Shown here one piece after another: positions 1 to 10,876 of a DNA stretch of 46,069 nt (position 1 is its first letter; the number at the start of each line of letters is the position of its first letter). A program made the position numbers and the translations under genes. The stretch is taken from the NCBI RefSeq assembly GCF_001039355.2, contig NW_019773640.1, positions 23,396 through 69,464 of the forward strand, in the 5' to 3' direction. Under the pieces are notes generated by a model. It did not search any database, was not told the DNA's origin, and saw only the letters and a program-made list of their open reading frames with translations. Source of the DNA: Lingula anatina (lineage: Eukaryota; Brachiopoda; Lingulata; Lingulida; Lingulidae).

Positions 1-1286
1 TTATTTTTATTTATTTTTTTTTTTTTTTTTTTTTTTTTTGGGGGGGGGGGGTCTCAACTTAAAAAAAAGGACAAGGGATGCATCCCCTGTGCACTGTGAT
101 CTTGTTTTTTGCACAGCATGTAGCCTCCCATTGCAAGTCACAAATGTAAATGCAATCTAAGGACAGAACTTTTTAGGCTATGTTCACAACCAAGTTGTGT
201 CGTAGAGTAACTGAGCCCCGGTTCAAATATGGGGCACACTTAATGGCGTGCCGCTTAATACAATATACCTTGTTTCGCATGCATGGTGTCCCTGCAGGGA
301 TCACTTGGCATGCTTTCAAGTGGGTCCTGCCATATTTTAGCCACATCTCATTTTGGCCCAGCTCAGCTTGGTTGTGAACAAACCCACATTTGGAACATTA
401 GCCATGTTGTTTCTAGTGCAGCGTCATATTGTTTCAAAGTACTACTATTTGTTTGTGACGTGCTATCATCCTTGCAGGATGCAACATTTAAGGTGAATGT
501 GTAGTAAAAAAAGACTTGAGATGTCAATGCCATGTGTTGCACTTTTGGCCTTTGTGGCCTTTTTTGAAAAAAGAATTGTGAAATACTATGTGTTTGTGAG
601 AATGATGATGTAAAAGATGCATCAAATTAGGTTCAGTTGTGTTGATCTCACTGTGCTCCAACACGGCAAGCTTGGTATCAGTTTTTTTCGTAAAGTAAAT
701 ATCAAACCCAGTCATTATTTAAAACATTAAATCATTAGTGTGATCTAAGTGAAAATTAGGTGAAACTGTAAGGGCACAATTGTCTTGCTTGGCCTTTTTC
801 ACAATGATCGTTGTGGTTTTCCGTACTGCCCAGTTTGACTGGTCTTAAGATGCAATAACACTAGGGGGTTATTCCCTTACCAATGTACCAACCAAAATTA
901 ATCCTATTAACTAGCTTTGCTTAGTGCAGGGGCTCCATTTTTCGTTTAGGGGTCCCATGTGTAAGAGCCAGTAGCCAGTCACTGAAACTGGGGTGGTACG
1001 GTTAGAAACTGTTTTCAATGTGAAAAGGGTTATAAGATCTCGAGGACCAGTGGAATATAAAGAGGATTTTGTTGTTAACATTGTGTTGACTTTTGTCTTT
1101 ATGTATCACATATAAATATTAATTATGCAGTAAAAGTGACAGTATTAATAATTATTTTATTTTTAGTCTTGTAAGACTTACTGGAATATGTTTCAACATA
1201 TCTGTGCATATATTTGATTAAATTCTGTCTTGGCAATTTTTTTTTTTTTTTTTTTTTTTGCATGTGTACCCATGTTAATAGAGTAA
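1..1286. other. Left flank, no gene recognised
   Basis: AT-rich sequence upstream of the first AKR duplication unit. It opens with a long T run followed by a G run (about 14-51), contains one palindromic element at 176-385 and a second T run at 1237-1259. Open frames here are short, overlap repeats and have no recognisable domain. Confidence 0.6.
176..385. mobile_element. Short palindromic MITE-like element
   Basis: The left end reads TGTTCACAACCAAG (181-194) and the right end carries its reverse complement CTTGGTTGTGAACA (367-380). The 210 bp between has no coding potential. The shape is that of a non-autonomous DNA transposon. No clear target-site duplication was identified, so the exact ends are approximate. 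Confidence 0.55.
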
Positions 1287-2040
1287 ATTGAAAAATAGAA
1301 CTTAAATATGGAACAAAAATAAAGCATTTCACTTTTGTGGATTTTCCCATCTGTTAATGAATTGGAGTGTTTAGTGTCTTAGGTGTTTGAAGAATAGCAA
1401 ACAATATCCAACTAGACTTGCATCATTTGACATTAAGGCAAAGCTGAACTGAAACTGAGGTTTGCTACACAGCTGTATTAATATTCCCTTCCCCTTAAGT
1501 CCAAAGTCCATGTTTGCCACAGACACCAGTGTATTAACTTTAGACTAAAAAGTGCAGCCATCTTGTTTTTAGCTACCATATTGCTTTTCCACTCGGGCTA
1601 TTGTGTTAATTTGTCTCTTGCTACTAGATAATTACATGTGGTTTGTACAATGTAGGTATGCCTCCTCTTGCCTAATCTTTTGCAAGGTGCTATCCAGACT
1701 GCTTTTGTAATATTTATTATATTAGAATGGATAATGGTATCGATACTTTTCATAGACGTGACTTGCCTTCATTCAACTTGTTGCAAGTTCACACTAAGCT
1801 CAGCTAAATATCCAATTTTTTTTTATTTTTGACGTAAATCACTTTCAGTGACATTAGCTATCAGTTTTTCTGGGTGTTTATATAGCAGTTTTTTTGTCAA
1901 TATGAACAAAAAAAAAAAAAAAACTGATACATGTACATGTGCGCTACAAAATTAGAACTTAAATTTTGATGCCTTAATAACAGCTTACAGTTGGTTTTCT
2001 AGTCTATAGTGCAGGGTATTACATGAAGCTTAGCCTTTAA

Positions 2041-2206
2041 ATGTTAAGAAAAGACTCTTCAGAAAAAGGTATTGTGATATTGATTATGGTAATTATAAGA
2101 CAAGGAAAGGAGAATTCATCAACTTTAAATGTTAAAAAAGATTCTTCAGAAAAAGGTATTGTGATATTGATTATGGTAATTAAGACAAGGAAAGAAGAAT
2201 TCATCA
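2041..2206. repeat. Two-copy tandem repeat, 88-bp period
   Basis: The block starting ATGTTAAGAAAAGACTCTTC at 2041 recurs at 2129 with few changes and ends near 2206. It lies about 0.9 kb upstream of AKR copy 1. The open frame across it is a product of the repeat and is not a likely gene. Confidence 0.8.
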
Positions 2207-2330
2207 ATGAAAAGACTGACATATTGATCTCTGTTTTAAACCAGTCAGTAGGGGAAGCCTAAGAGGTGATCCTAAAAAAACACCATGTGTTGAACATAAT
2301 ATTATATACTAAGTATTGGGGACCTTTGCT

Positions 2331-2364
2331 GACCTTATAAAGGTCAAAGTTCAGGTCAAGGTCA
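2331..2364 (+). promoter_or_regulatory. Cluster of AGGTCA-type half-sites, DR1-like
   Basis: AGGTCA (2341-2346), one spacer base, AGTTCA (2348-2353), then AGGTCA at 2353-2358 and 2359-2364, preceded by an inverted GACCTT at 2331. The first pair fits a DR1 nuclear-receptor element and TCAAGGTCA fits an extended monomer site. It lies about 760 bp upstream of the AKR copy 1 start codon. Similar AGGTCA strings also occur inside invertebrate repeats, so function is only a possibility. Confidence 0.25.
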
Positions 2365-3119
2365 CATTTAAGGTAATTATGGTTATGATATTGAACAATG
2401 TGAGATAAGGTTTAAACAAAGAAGGAAGTGAACATTTGTGTAATAAGTTGATTATGTGAAATAAATGTAGGAATACCGAATTAATGGCATTCTATTGACT
2501 TTTGTGAAACATACATATATGCCAAAAAATCTTTTCCAATATCATAATTTCTATTCACTTTAAAATAGCATAATATTGGACAATTTCAGAAAGATTATTG
2601 GATTTTGATCGCGCTGACAAGTTCTTTTTGACTTCTTGATAGTTATGAAGTTTTATGCACAAAACTGCTCTTTAGTATTTTAACAATTAATGTTATGAGC
2701 AACTAAACGATTTTACAGTATAGTTTGAAGGATTTTCGTTTTTTTTTTTTTTTTTTCAAATCACATTTGCATGTTATGAGTACATCTCATTTAGTGGTCC
2801 ACCAATCGGATTATATGCATGTTACTCTAGAAAAAAGAGCCTGAAACACATTCTTGTTATCTCTTCAATGTATTAAAAAATTGTGTCACTCGATCAGTCG
2901 ACATTTATTTTTAGTCAATGTACTTGGCTAGAAAGAGATAAATATGCAAATATTTTTTGGCTTAGCCGAACGTGCGTAAGTACACGCATTGACAGGTGTA
3001 ATGACTCAGTGAAAGAAAATTATCAGAAAGAGCAGGGGGTGCTGCCCTCCACTTATACAGACGCTGATAAAAAGTCTGGTTCCTTCACTGAGAAGTTCAC
3101 ATCATTTGAGCTTGTTAAA

Positions 3120-6100
3120 ATGGAGGGTTCCTTGATGGGGTACAACTTTTTAGGTAGTTCGGGACTAAAGGTGTCCAACATTTGCCTGGGTACCTTGACA
3201 TTTGGAGAGCATAAGGTATTTTTTATTTTAAGGTTATGGTTTAGAGTGTTTCTGTGGTTTAATACATGTAAGAATGAAAATTACTAAATTGCTTTGTTTA
3301 TGTAGAAATGATCAAATAGAAGTGAAAATGTAAAAATTGTCCACTGTAATTTGCTGAAAAGAATAACGGAAAAGTTTTTTTACGATTTTGAGAGCAATTG
3401 ATAAACTAAACCACATGTAAACAGATCATCCTTAAAAATTACTGGTATAATATTTACGATCTAGTAAGAGTAAGCTTGACCTAAATTTTTAACCTAACGA
3501 TTTTACTGTTACTTCTTATCCTTAAGTGTATTACATTTTCAGCAGCTGTATATATTTTGTCACTTTATTAAGCAGTGGTGGATTTAGAGGGGGGGGAGGG
3601 GGGCGGTCAGGGGGTCCTGCCTCCCCCCCCTCTTCGGTTTCTGAAAAATATATCACACCAATATTTCCCTCTTGAAATTAGAATTTTGACTAGCTGAATC
3701 ATAGTTCTAAACCGTGTCAAAGGGCACCGTTTGCCCTCCAAAACACCTAACCTTTTCGAGTCCCCCACACCCCACGCCATGGGTCCGAGGCCTGTCGTTC
3801 CGGAACTCCCCCTCCCTTCAAATAATCCTGGATCCGCTCCTACTTAGTGCTCAGGGGCGTCTCGATAGTCCAAAGGTTCATTGGTCCGAAGGTTCATTGG
3901 TCCGAAAAGCGGTAACACTTTCATCGATTTTTTAGTCAAGGGTTCATTGGTCCGAAGGTTCTATAGTGAACATTCGGACCAATGGCAGAAATAGTGTTTA
4001 ATTGCAGTGTCCCTATTACAGATAACGCCTTTATCACAAGTTATCGCCTTTATTTAACATTTCATAGACACAAATTTACAGATAACGGCCGTCATTTTTA
4101 TTTACACATTTTACAGACACAATTTTACAGACAACGGCCATTACTTGTATTTACATATTAAACATGCATAACCTTTTTACCATAATCATGTAATATATAT
4201 ATATATATAGGCCTACCCTTATTTAAAATTTGAATTACAAAATACACGTGTATGAAGTCCAGTGTGTCTTTGGTCATGTAGCATGGTTTAACTGTGTATA
4301 ATCAACAGGAAGGTCGGCCCGGTAACCTGAATGAGACAGCCGCCCACGCCATGATGGACAGGTTTGCCGAGTTAGGAGGAAACTTCCTGGACACGGCCGA
4401 CATGTACCAGAGAGGAGAGTCCGAGGAGATAGTGGGAACTTGGCTTCAGAAGTACTTTACTTAAATTTCATTAACAATCTCCAGCTGGTAGAAAGTTTAT
4501 AGTTTCTTAGAGACTAGACGTGATTTTACCTTTTAAGACATGGGTTGTCGGCCCTCAGGCTTTAATACAAGACCAACTCAAAAAATTGTTCTCTGCAAAC
4601 TATTTCTTTTCTACACAGCATTGGTACTTGCTGGTGGTACATCCTCAGGAGGTGACCTTCACCTCTCTGGTCTTCTTTATTTGTGAAAATCGTGATTACA
4701 AGAAAAAAATAAGAGCGGCTAAGAGTAATTCTGAATACTTGGGATAAAACAAAAAACATATTCAATAATGCTGTCAACTCTTAATACTGAAGTTGGTAAG
4801 AAATCTTGTCAATAAGGACATATTCTGTTCATGATTGAATTCATTTTGCTTCAGACAAGATCGGGAGAAATTCGTGGTGGCCACGAAAGTGTTTCTGCAG
4901 ATGGATCCTAATAACCACAATAGTGTAGGATTGGGCAGAAAACACATCATGCACGGCGTGGAACAGAGTCTGAAGAGGCTGCAGACTGATTACATTGACC
5001 TCTACTATGTAAAGAATTACTTTTTGTTTGTTTAAGCAATGTATATACATTGTACATAGTGTGCATAGCTCATTGATCTTAAAAATTAAAGTTTTTTTTG
5101 TTTTCCAGCCAAATAGTAAATTTCTTGAAACAAAATAAATTTATCCAACCCACGTTGCTCATTTTTCTGAAAAATGAAACGATATATTTTGGTATTTCTT
5201 AAAGTAAAGCTATTTTAAAACTATATGGTGACATTTGGTTGGGTTTAGTGGTTAAGATTTGACATGTCAATTCACTTTGAATGCATTTAAACGGGAGACT
5301 TATTTTTCAGGCTCCCGTTTTTTATCCTAATACTAACAGCAACAATTCGACACGTTTCATGGTCAGTTATATTAGGCTCCATTCAGAATAGGGGACTAAC
5401 TAGTCCGAGGGCTAAATATGGCCAACCCTTCCCCATGGGATATCTATTCAGTGTCTACCAGCGAATTAGACGGCAAGCTTTGTAGTGGGTGGCCATGTTT
5501 CACCCCTCGGACTAGTTAGTCGCCTATGCCGAATGAGCCCTTTTCTTTTATTTACAGACCCACATATGGGATAACGCTACTCCCGTAGAACAGACTCTCC
5601 GCACTCTCAACGATCTTGTACGTGCCGGTAAAGTTCGCCATATTGGCGTTAGCAACGTGACGGGGTGGCAGCTACAGAAGATTGTGGAACATGTCAAGTT
5701 GATGGGGTTGGAAAGCGTCGTTTGTCTACAGGTATGTGTTGAATTTTAGATTAACCTTATTATTAGTATCTATTCGTTGGTGGACCCTTATGGTGTTTAC
5801 GGGGTTGGAAAAAGTCATTAACCATTAGGGTTGTGTTGAAGTTAAGATTAACCGTGTAATCATACTCTGTAGGTTAATAACTAGTTGTATCACGTATAGT
5901 TCATGAAATGTTTGGTTAACCGATAGTCTTCATAATGTGGTCGTGGCCCCAGATAATACACATTTTGCAGACACTGGCAATGTCTTCGTCCCATAACGGA
6001 TCTAGGGGGCCACAGCAAGCACGCTCCCCTCACGTGCCCACGGACCCCCTACTTAGCAATGGAGTTAAACCAATCTCCCTCTTCTCCCAAAAATACATAG

Positions 6101-6819
6101 GGGACGAAACAACACGAAACCAAACATGTGCCCCAACCTTGTTCAATTACATGGCAAAAGTGCCATTGACTGGTTTACCAACGAGAAACATAGAACAGGA
6201 GGCCCTGGAGTTAAAACGAAGCTTCCTTGCCGCATCACGCTGTACGTGAAACTTATTCCCAGCAAAACACAGAACGCTGTATAACGTTTTTTGGTTATGA
6301 TATCGTTATAATAACGTTCTTTGTTTGGTTGGTTTCCGTTAATGTAGAAGGACACCTAAAGAGTACCGCATTCATTAATTTTCGCGCCTGTGCTAACGTA
6401 GCAGTAAAATCCACTAAAAGGATACCAAAACGCACATTTCTAAAACAAACTTTTCCCGCCGCCATCCACTACTGGTTCAGGTGCGCGGAGTCGTATTAAG
6501 AGAACTTTTTTTTTTTTTTTTTTGGGGGGGGGGTGTTATATGAGATGCTTACCCTCTACCACATATTGATTTTTAAATAGATATTCACAGATCTGTCTTA
6601 GCTTAAATTTGTGGTTATTCTTTGCGCCACGTCAGAGTAAAAGTCCAGTAAATAAAATAAACGGCCGTGGCGGAGGGTAGGGGATGCTGGTAATCAACAT
6701 CCAATGTCAAGGCCGTCACACCTCCAGGATACCATGTATTGTAACAGAGTGAATAATCAACGAGAAACTGGTACCTAACCCAGGGGTAGTGAAATGTATT
6801 CATTAGTTTCTAAGAATGA

Positions 6820-6851
<32 letters not shown>

Positions 6852-8808
6852 AAAAAAATATAAAGCTATTAAGGCGGTTTGCACTATACCAGACGTTTGA
6901 CACAGTTTGTAATTTTTCACATCTTCAGCAACAGTACAGCTTGTTTACCCGGGAAACAGAATATGAACTATTGGATGTGTGTATGAATGAAGGGATCGCG
7001 TTCTTACCATGGAGTCCTTTGAAGGGGTAAGTCAAAAGGAGTCTGCCATTTTCCTCCTATACCTTAGAAGAGGCGACTAGATGAAAGGCAACTTACATGT
7101 ATAGTTTCAACCAGACAGAAAGAAAACTGGCCTTTTTTCTTTTTTTTTCGGCCAGATGCGAGATGCCGCCATGTTTTTTTTTTTTTTTTACAAAATTTCT
7201 CGCTGGCCAAAGACGGGTACTGAATATAAGTTGTCTGGCCATTTACTTCTGTTTAATTAAATAAATAATATTCATTTTAGTGGTCTTTTAAGTGGAAAAT
7301 TCAAGCGGGACATGGCAGGACCAGGCGATCCAAGGGCGAGCAGAATTGGCTGGGCAAGTGAGAAACCCGAGACACGGCAAGCGGAGAGCCACCCCTGTTG
7401 GGACCATTTTAACAATGACAGGACTTGGAACCTTCTGGAAGCCATGGAAAGAATGGGGAAGGAGCATGGTAAGACATTCTTCTGATCAAACCATAAGTGC
7501 TTTCATAGAATCGAACGGGCATGCAGTAATCCAAGGACACAGATAAGGAGTACACTGTTTTACGCCAGACAAGGATGGCAAAATGCAAAGCCACACCACT
7601 TAAAATGATGTCATACACATTTTCTATCTCAAGGTGAAAGGCGTAATTTTTCGAACTTTGCAAACCAACAGAAACAAATACATTAGACAGATTTTGCTGG
7701 CAAGCATCACCGTCGCAAAGAACAACGATAATATCCTTAAGCATATTTACGTCCAATTATATTTCAAGTAAAGCCTTCTTCTCTATTTCAGCGTATTATT
7801 GTTGGTTATTATTATCATAATTACTGTTGTTGTTGTTGAGAACATTCCCAGACCTTATCGTACTAACTTTAGATCGAACTATCTCCAAGGGGATTCTCGC
7901 TTATTTGCAATTTTAATTTAAACTTAAGTTAAAACTTAAGCGGCTTAGATGTCTGTCACGCGTGCTGAAGCTGATAGGGATGATTATCGTTAAGCAGCTT
8001 TAGTAGGCGTCCCAGACATCTAAGGAATTTAGCGAGAAACCCCGTGGAGATGTATCGATCCTGTCAGATGGATCTAGGGATGGGAACCCTGTCGTTAATT
8101 GTTGTTTCAAATGCACGTCCACGACATTTCAGGTAAAACCGTGGCTCAAGTCGCCCTCCGCTGGCTCCTTCAGAGACCCACAGTGTCTGCTGTGATAATA
8201 GGAGCCACCAAGATATCACAACTGGAGGACAATATCGGGGCCTCCACTGGCTGGGAGCTCACACAGGAACAGGTATGAGATATTATGTTTGGGGTTTCTA
8301 CTGGCTGGGAGCTCACACAGGAACAGGTATGAGATATTATGTTTGGNTGGTTGTATCAGAGACCCACAGTGTCTGCTGTGATAATAGGAGCCACCAAGAT
8401 ATCACAATTGGAGGACAATATCGGGGCCTCCACTGGCTGGGAGCTCACACAGGAACAGGTATGAGGCATTTGTTTGGATTTTTAACATAAGGGGCCATCT
8501 CTTTACGTCAGCTGGTCCAATAGAATGGAATCTGCTACCAGTTGATAGGTTCTAAATTGAATCAAATGCTAACTTTAAGATGGAGTTAAAAACACATCTT
8601 TTGTAGAAACTTTATTCTTGATTATTTTACTTGCATTATATTTATGTGAGAATCAGGCTGTTTTTGTGTACAATCACAATCTTTTTAAATATTTTTTTTC
8701 TTTATTTTGTAGATGCAAGAACTGAACAGGATATCCATGCCTGTGATTCCATACCCGTACAACATGATACGTCTGTTAAACAAGACCAGGAGAGACATGT
8801 CCATTTAA
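3120..8808 (+). CDS. Aldo-keto reductase, copy 1 (8 exons, 362 aa)
   Basis: Exons: 3120-3215, 4309-4451, 4855-5008, 5558-5731, 6929-7026, 7281-7468, 8133-8272 and 8713-8808, all with GT-AG borders, 1089 nt in total. The product is a cytosolic-type (beta/alpha)8 NAD(P)H-dependent oxidoreductase with no signal peptide or membrane segment. The AKR tetrad is visible: D60 and Y65 in LDTADMY, K91 in VVATKV, H133 in YTHIWD. GVSN (161-164), PWSPLKG and [13 protein letters not shown] near the C-terminus are typical cofactor-site segments of the bacterial-like AKR branch that includes YajO and YrpG. The substrate cannot be inferred. The start is chosen because AAAATGGAGGG is conserved in copy 2, where an in-frame TAG lies just upstream; the open frame extending to 2883 here is not conserved. 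Oddities: partial echoes of exon 7 follow its donor (8298-8458), and introns carry several small transposons. Confidence in exon borders is high because both copies agree. Confidence 0.9.
3568..3848. mobile_element. Non-autonomous TIR element with C/G-rich arms (intron 1, AKR copy 1)
   Basis: The left end TTAAGCAGTGGTGGATTTAG is an imperfect inverted match to the right end CTGGATCCGCTCCTACTTAG. Inside are G and C runs and a core, CTTCGGTTTCTGAAAA, shared with the copies at 11704-11901 (opposite orientation) and 12493-12722. The CAGTGG start resembles hAT-type ends. No transposase is encoded. Confidence 0.6.
3875..3984. repeat. Short repeat of GGTTCATTGGTCCGAA units
   Basis: The 16-mer occurs at 3875-3890, 3891-3906 and 3941-3956, and in inverted form at 3970-3984. 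It lies in intron 1 of AKR copy 1 and is absent from the corresponding place in copy 2. The third and inverted units face each other and could form a small hairpin. Confidence 0.75.
4018..4175. repeat. Three degenerate ~50-60 bp tandem units
   Basis: Units begin with ACAGATAACGCC (4018), ACAGATAACGGCC (4078) and ACAGACAACGGCC (4127), each followed by an AT-rich tail ending in a variant of TTTACA. A short AT dinucleotide run follows at about 4194-4208. Confidence 0.65.
5374..5540. mobile_element. MITE with ~45-bp inverted ends (intron 3, AKR copy 1)
   Basis: The left arm contains GGGGACTAACTAGTCCGAGG and the right arm CCTCGGACTAGTTAGTCGCC, its near reverse complement; the arms extend outwards to GGCTCCATTC and GAATGAGCCC. 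The 167-bp element is absent from intron 3 of AKR copy 2. A related copy lies inverted at 34069-34205, and a shortened relative lies at 18237-18323. Confidence 0.75.
5801..5865 (+). repeat. Degenerate echo of the exon 4 3' end
   Basis: GGGGTTGGAAA, GTGTTGAA and AGATTAACC here repeat, in order and spacing, the end of exon 4 and the start of its intron (5704-5770). It looks like a local duplication that lost the reading frame. It is not expected to be spliced in. Confidence 0.4.
5932..6540. other. Copy-1-specific intron insertion, unidentified
   Basis: Intron 4 of AKR copy 1 has about 600 bp here that have no counterpart in intron 4 of copy 2, where homology resumes only with the sequence around 6690-6840. 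It contains two open frames (104 and 90 codons) without recognisable domains and ends in a T run and a G run (6507-6533). It is probably a transposon fragment, but I cannot name it. Confidence 0.4.
6543..6689. mobile_element. MITE, ACCCTCTACC family (intron 4, AKR copy 1)
   Basis: Left end AGATGCTTACCCTCTACC, right end GGAGGGTAGGGGATGCT in inverted form. The left third, with TAGATATTCACAGAT, matches the element at 25318-25465, which defines a small family of about 150 bp. A half element remains near 37965-38025. Confidence 0.65.
7871..8060. mobile_element. Palindromic element (intron 6, AKR copy 1)
   Basis: Two nested inverted segments pair across the element: ATCTCCAAGGGGATTCTCGC (7881-7900) with GCGAGAAACCCCGTGGAGAT (8032-8051), and CTTAGATGTCTG with CAGACATCTAAG further inside. 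It is absent from intron 6 of AKR copy 2, so it inserted after the duplication or was lost there. No coding content. Confidence 0.7.
8298..8458 (+). repeat. Two partial extra copies of AKR exon 7, with one N
   Basis: After the true exon 7 (ends 8272) the exon end and its donor are repeated at 8298-8326, followed by an N at 8347, then 111 bases of exon 7 (8348-8458) with another donor. Neither partial copy has its own acceptor. The last one starts TGGTTGTATCAG, as in exon 7 of AKR copy 2, whereas the intact exon 7 here has TGGCTCCTTCAG. An unmerged contig or allele join at the N is more likely than real extra exons. Confidence 0.75.
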
Positions 8809-9164
8809 GATTAATTGTAATTGGCAATCTTTTACAGCGCTTTTAAACTTAAAACGTTACGACATTGATGCCAAACCATTATTAAACAAAAATACACTTA
8901 CATCAAATTCATTGGAGTACCACATATAACTATGTGACGCAGTTAAGAGAGGTATGGGACTTTGCAATGAAATCTCAACGTGTGTTTTATGTAATCTATT
9001 AGGCAAATGATTACATTATACTAAATAGTCCTGAATTTAGCTAGTGATTACCCAAAGGGCAATAACATACTGACCGCCATCCATTTACTGTGGCACCATA
9101 TAGCACTCTATAGAACTGCATTAATTTCAAAACAAAAACAATCACACTGATTTCCCAAAAAGAA

Positions 9165-9770
9165 GCTGCACTTGAAACTTTTCAGTAAGTTTAAGTATTA
9201 TAAGTTACATGGTTTTCCCTTAATCGTCATCCTGGCAGCAGAGTCCAAAATAGGGTTTTCTTCAACTTTCAAGCAATATAACATAATGCTTAACATCATA
9301 ATTACCATTAATTTTAATAATAAAGTAAAAGTATCATGGATATTCAGAAAATATGACTAGCAAAGGTCTTCAAGCCAATAGAACTTCAAAGTCACACCTT
9401 GAAAATGTCGATATGTGAAAATTTTAATTCTCATAAAAAACTATATAATTTCCAGAAAGTTAATTGATAAAACAGGTTTTCCAACTGAAGCTGCATTTAG
9501 TCCTATGCTACTTTTCTGTAAATTTGAGAAGAGTAAGTGATATGCTTTTCTTTAAATGGTCACTATGGAGGTAGTGCCAAAAATAGGGTTGTCTTCAATT
9601 TTGATGCAATATTACATAATGCTTAACAGCATAATGACCATCATTTTTCTGATAATAAAGTAGAAGTATCATGGATATTCAGAAATTTTAACATGGAATG
9701 GTCTTCAAGGTCATGAAAGTTCAGAGTCACACCTTCAAAATGCCAAATTGTAAACAACAGATAAATGTAC
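9165..9770. repeat. Degenerate two-copy repeat, ~330-bp period
   Basis: Blocks at about 9165-9420 and 9490-9770 share AAAATAGGGTT, ACATAATGCTTAACA, AAGTATCATGGATATTCAG and CAAAGTCACACCTT-like strings in the same order. Confidence 0.7.
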
Positions 9771-9817
9771 TGAAATAATTTTCTTTCTATTTTCAACACC
9801 TTTCTTTACATAAAACA

Positions 9818-10130
9818 AAATAATCAGTTTACCGTCGTTTTTAAATAATCAACTAGGGAAATTGTTGACATAGGAAAAATATCAATAGAACAATTTTAAA
9901 TATCCAATTTGCTCCATTCTGAGATTCTGAACATAGTGAATGATTGAACCTGACAAACTTTAATGATATAAGTTAATTTCCATTTTGACACTTAGTTACA
10001 CAATACACAATAACAGGTTTACCATCATTTTTATATAATCAACTAACAACATTGTAAAGATGCAGAAAATGTCAAAAGAATACAATTAGATATCTAATGA
10101 GTTCAATAATGAGACTGTTAATATGCCTAA
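9818..10130. repeat. Degenerate two-copy repeat, ~190-bp period
   Basis: Blocks near 9820-9935 and 10010-10125 share CAGTTTACCGTC or CAGGTTTACCATC, TTTTTAAATAATCAACTA and a following A-rich stretch. Confidence 0.6.
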
Positions 10131-10291
10131 GAATTAAATATGATGAAAAAACGATTTATATGCAAAAAGGGCTAATAATTTCATCAAAACTTAACTTTTT
10201 TCAAACATGAACTATATACTAGTCAGACTGATCACTCCTGTGAGTTGCAAGACTGAAGGCTAATCGGGTTTTCTTAAAATACGTTATCAGT

Positions 10292-10560
10292 GTTGCATAT
10301 ATGCTAAATAAAGGAAAAAAACGCACAACGTTTGAAAAAATAGTCCAATTGAAGCCGATTTTCGAACGTGACCTGCGTATTAGGAATATTCATCACTTCT
10401 TTAAGTTTTAATCTAAAAGGAAAAGCGATTTTCCACTTATCGTGTTATAATGTTGCATATATGCTGAAAAAAGTGAAAAAAACAAAACAAACAGCATAAC
10501 ATTTATAATAATTGCCCGATAATGCTGGTTTTCGTACTTGACCTGCGTGTTATGAAAATT
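10292..10560. repeat. Degenerate two-copy repeat, ~160-bp period
   Basis: TGTTGCATATATGCT occurs at about 10291 and 10452, each followed by an A-rich stretch and then by GATTTTCGAACGTGACCTGCG or its variant with GTACTTGACCTGCG. Confidence 0.6.
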
Positions 10561-10827
10561 GAAAATGGAACTTAAAAAATGGAACAAAAATAAAGCATTT
10601 TGATTTTGTGGATTTTCCCATCTGTTAGTGAATTGGAGTGTTTAGTGTCTTAGGTGTTTGAAGAATAGCAAACACAATATCCAACTAGACTGTTGCATCA
10701 TTTGACATTAAGGCAAAGCTGAACTGAAACATTGAGTTTTGCTACACAGCTGTATAAATATTCCCTTCACCTTGCCACACACACCTGTGTATTAACCTTA
10801 GGCTAAAAAGTTTTTAGCTACCATATT

Positions 10828-10876
<49 letters not shown>

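Larger units (their letters stand above)
1287..8895 (+). repeat. Tandem duplication unit 1 (AKR copy 1)
   Basis: Direct repeat of the unit at about 10558-21755. Matching stretches include 1290-1510 with 10560-10775, 1617-1710 with 11178-11270, the promoter side (about 2790-3119 with 11910-12188), all eight exons with much of the introns, and the 3' side to about 8895 with 21755. The units differ by transposon insertions and indels. Boundaries are judged by eye. Confidence 0.7.
8809..10557. other. Intergenic spacer between the AKR copies
   Basis: AT-rich and non-coding. The first ~90 bases still align with the 3' flank of AKR copy 2 and may be 3' UTR. The rest is made largely of three degenerate two-copy repeats, listed separately. 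No convincing open frame or RNA gene was seen. Confidence 0.6.

Noticed and set aside
2883-3287. Open frame extending AKR exon 1 upstream to 2883 and into intron 1
   Set aside because: Copy 2 has an in-frame TAG just before the ATG, upstream similarity is not protein-like, and the part after 3215 is intron.
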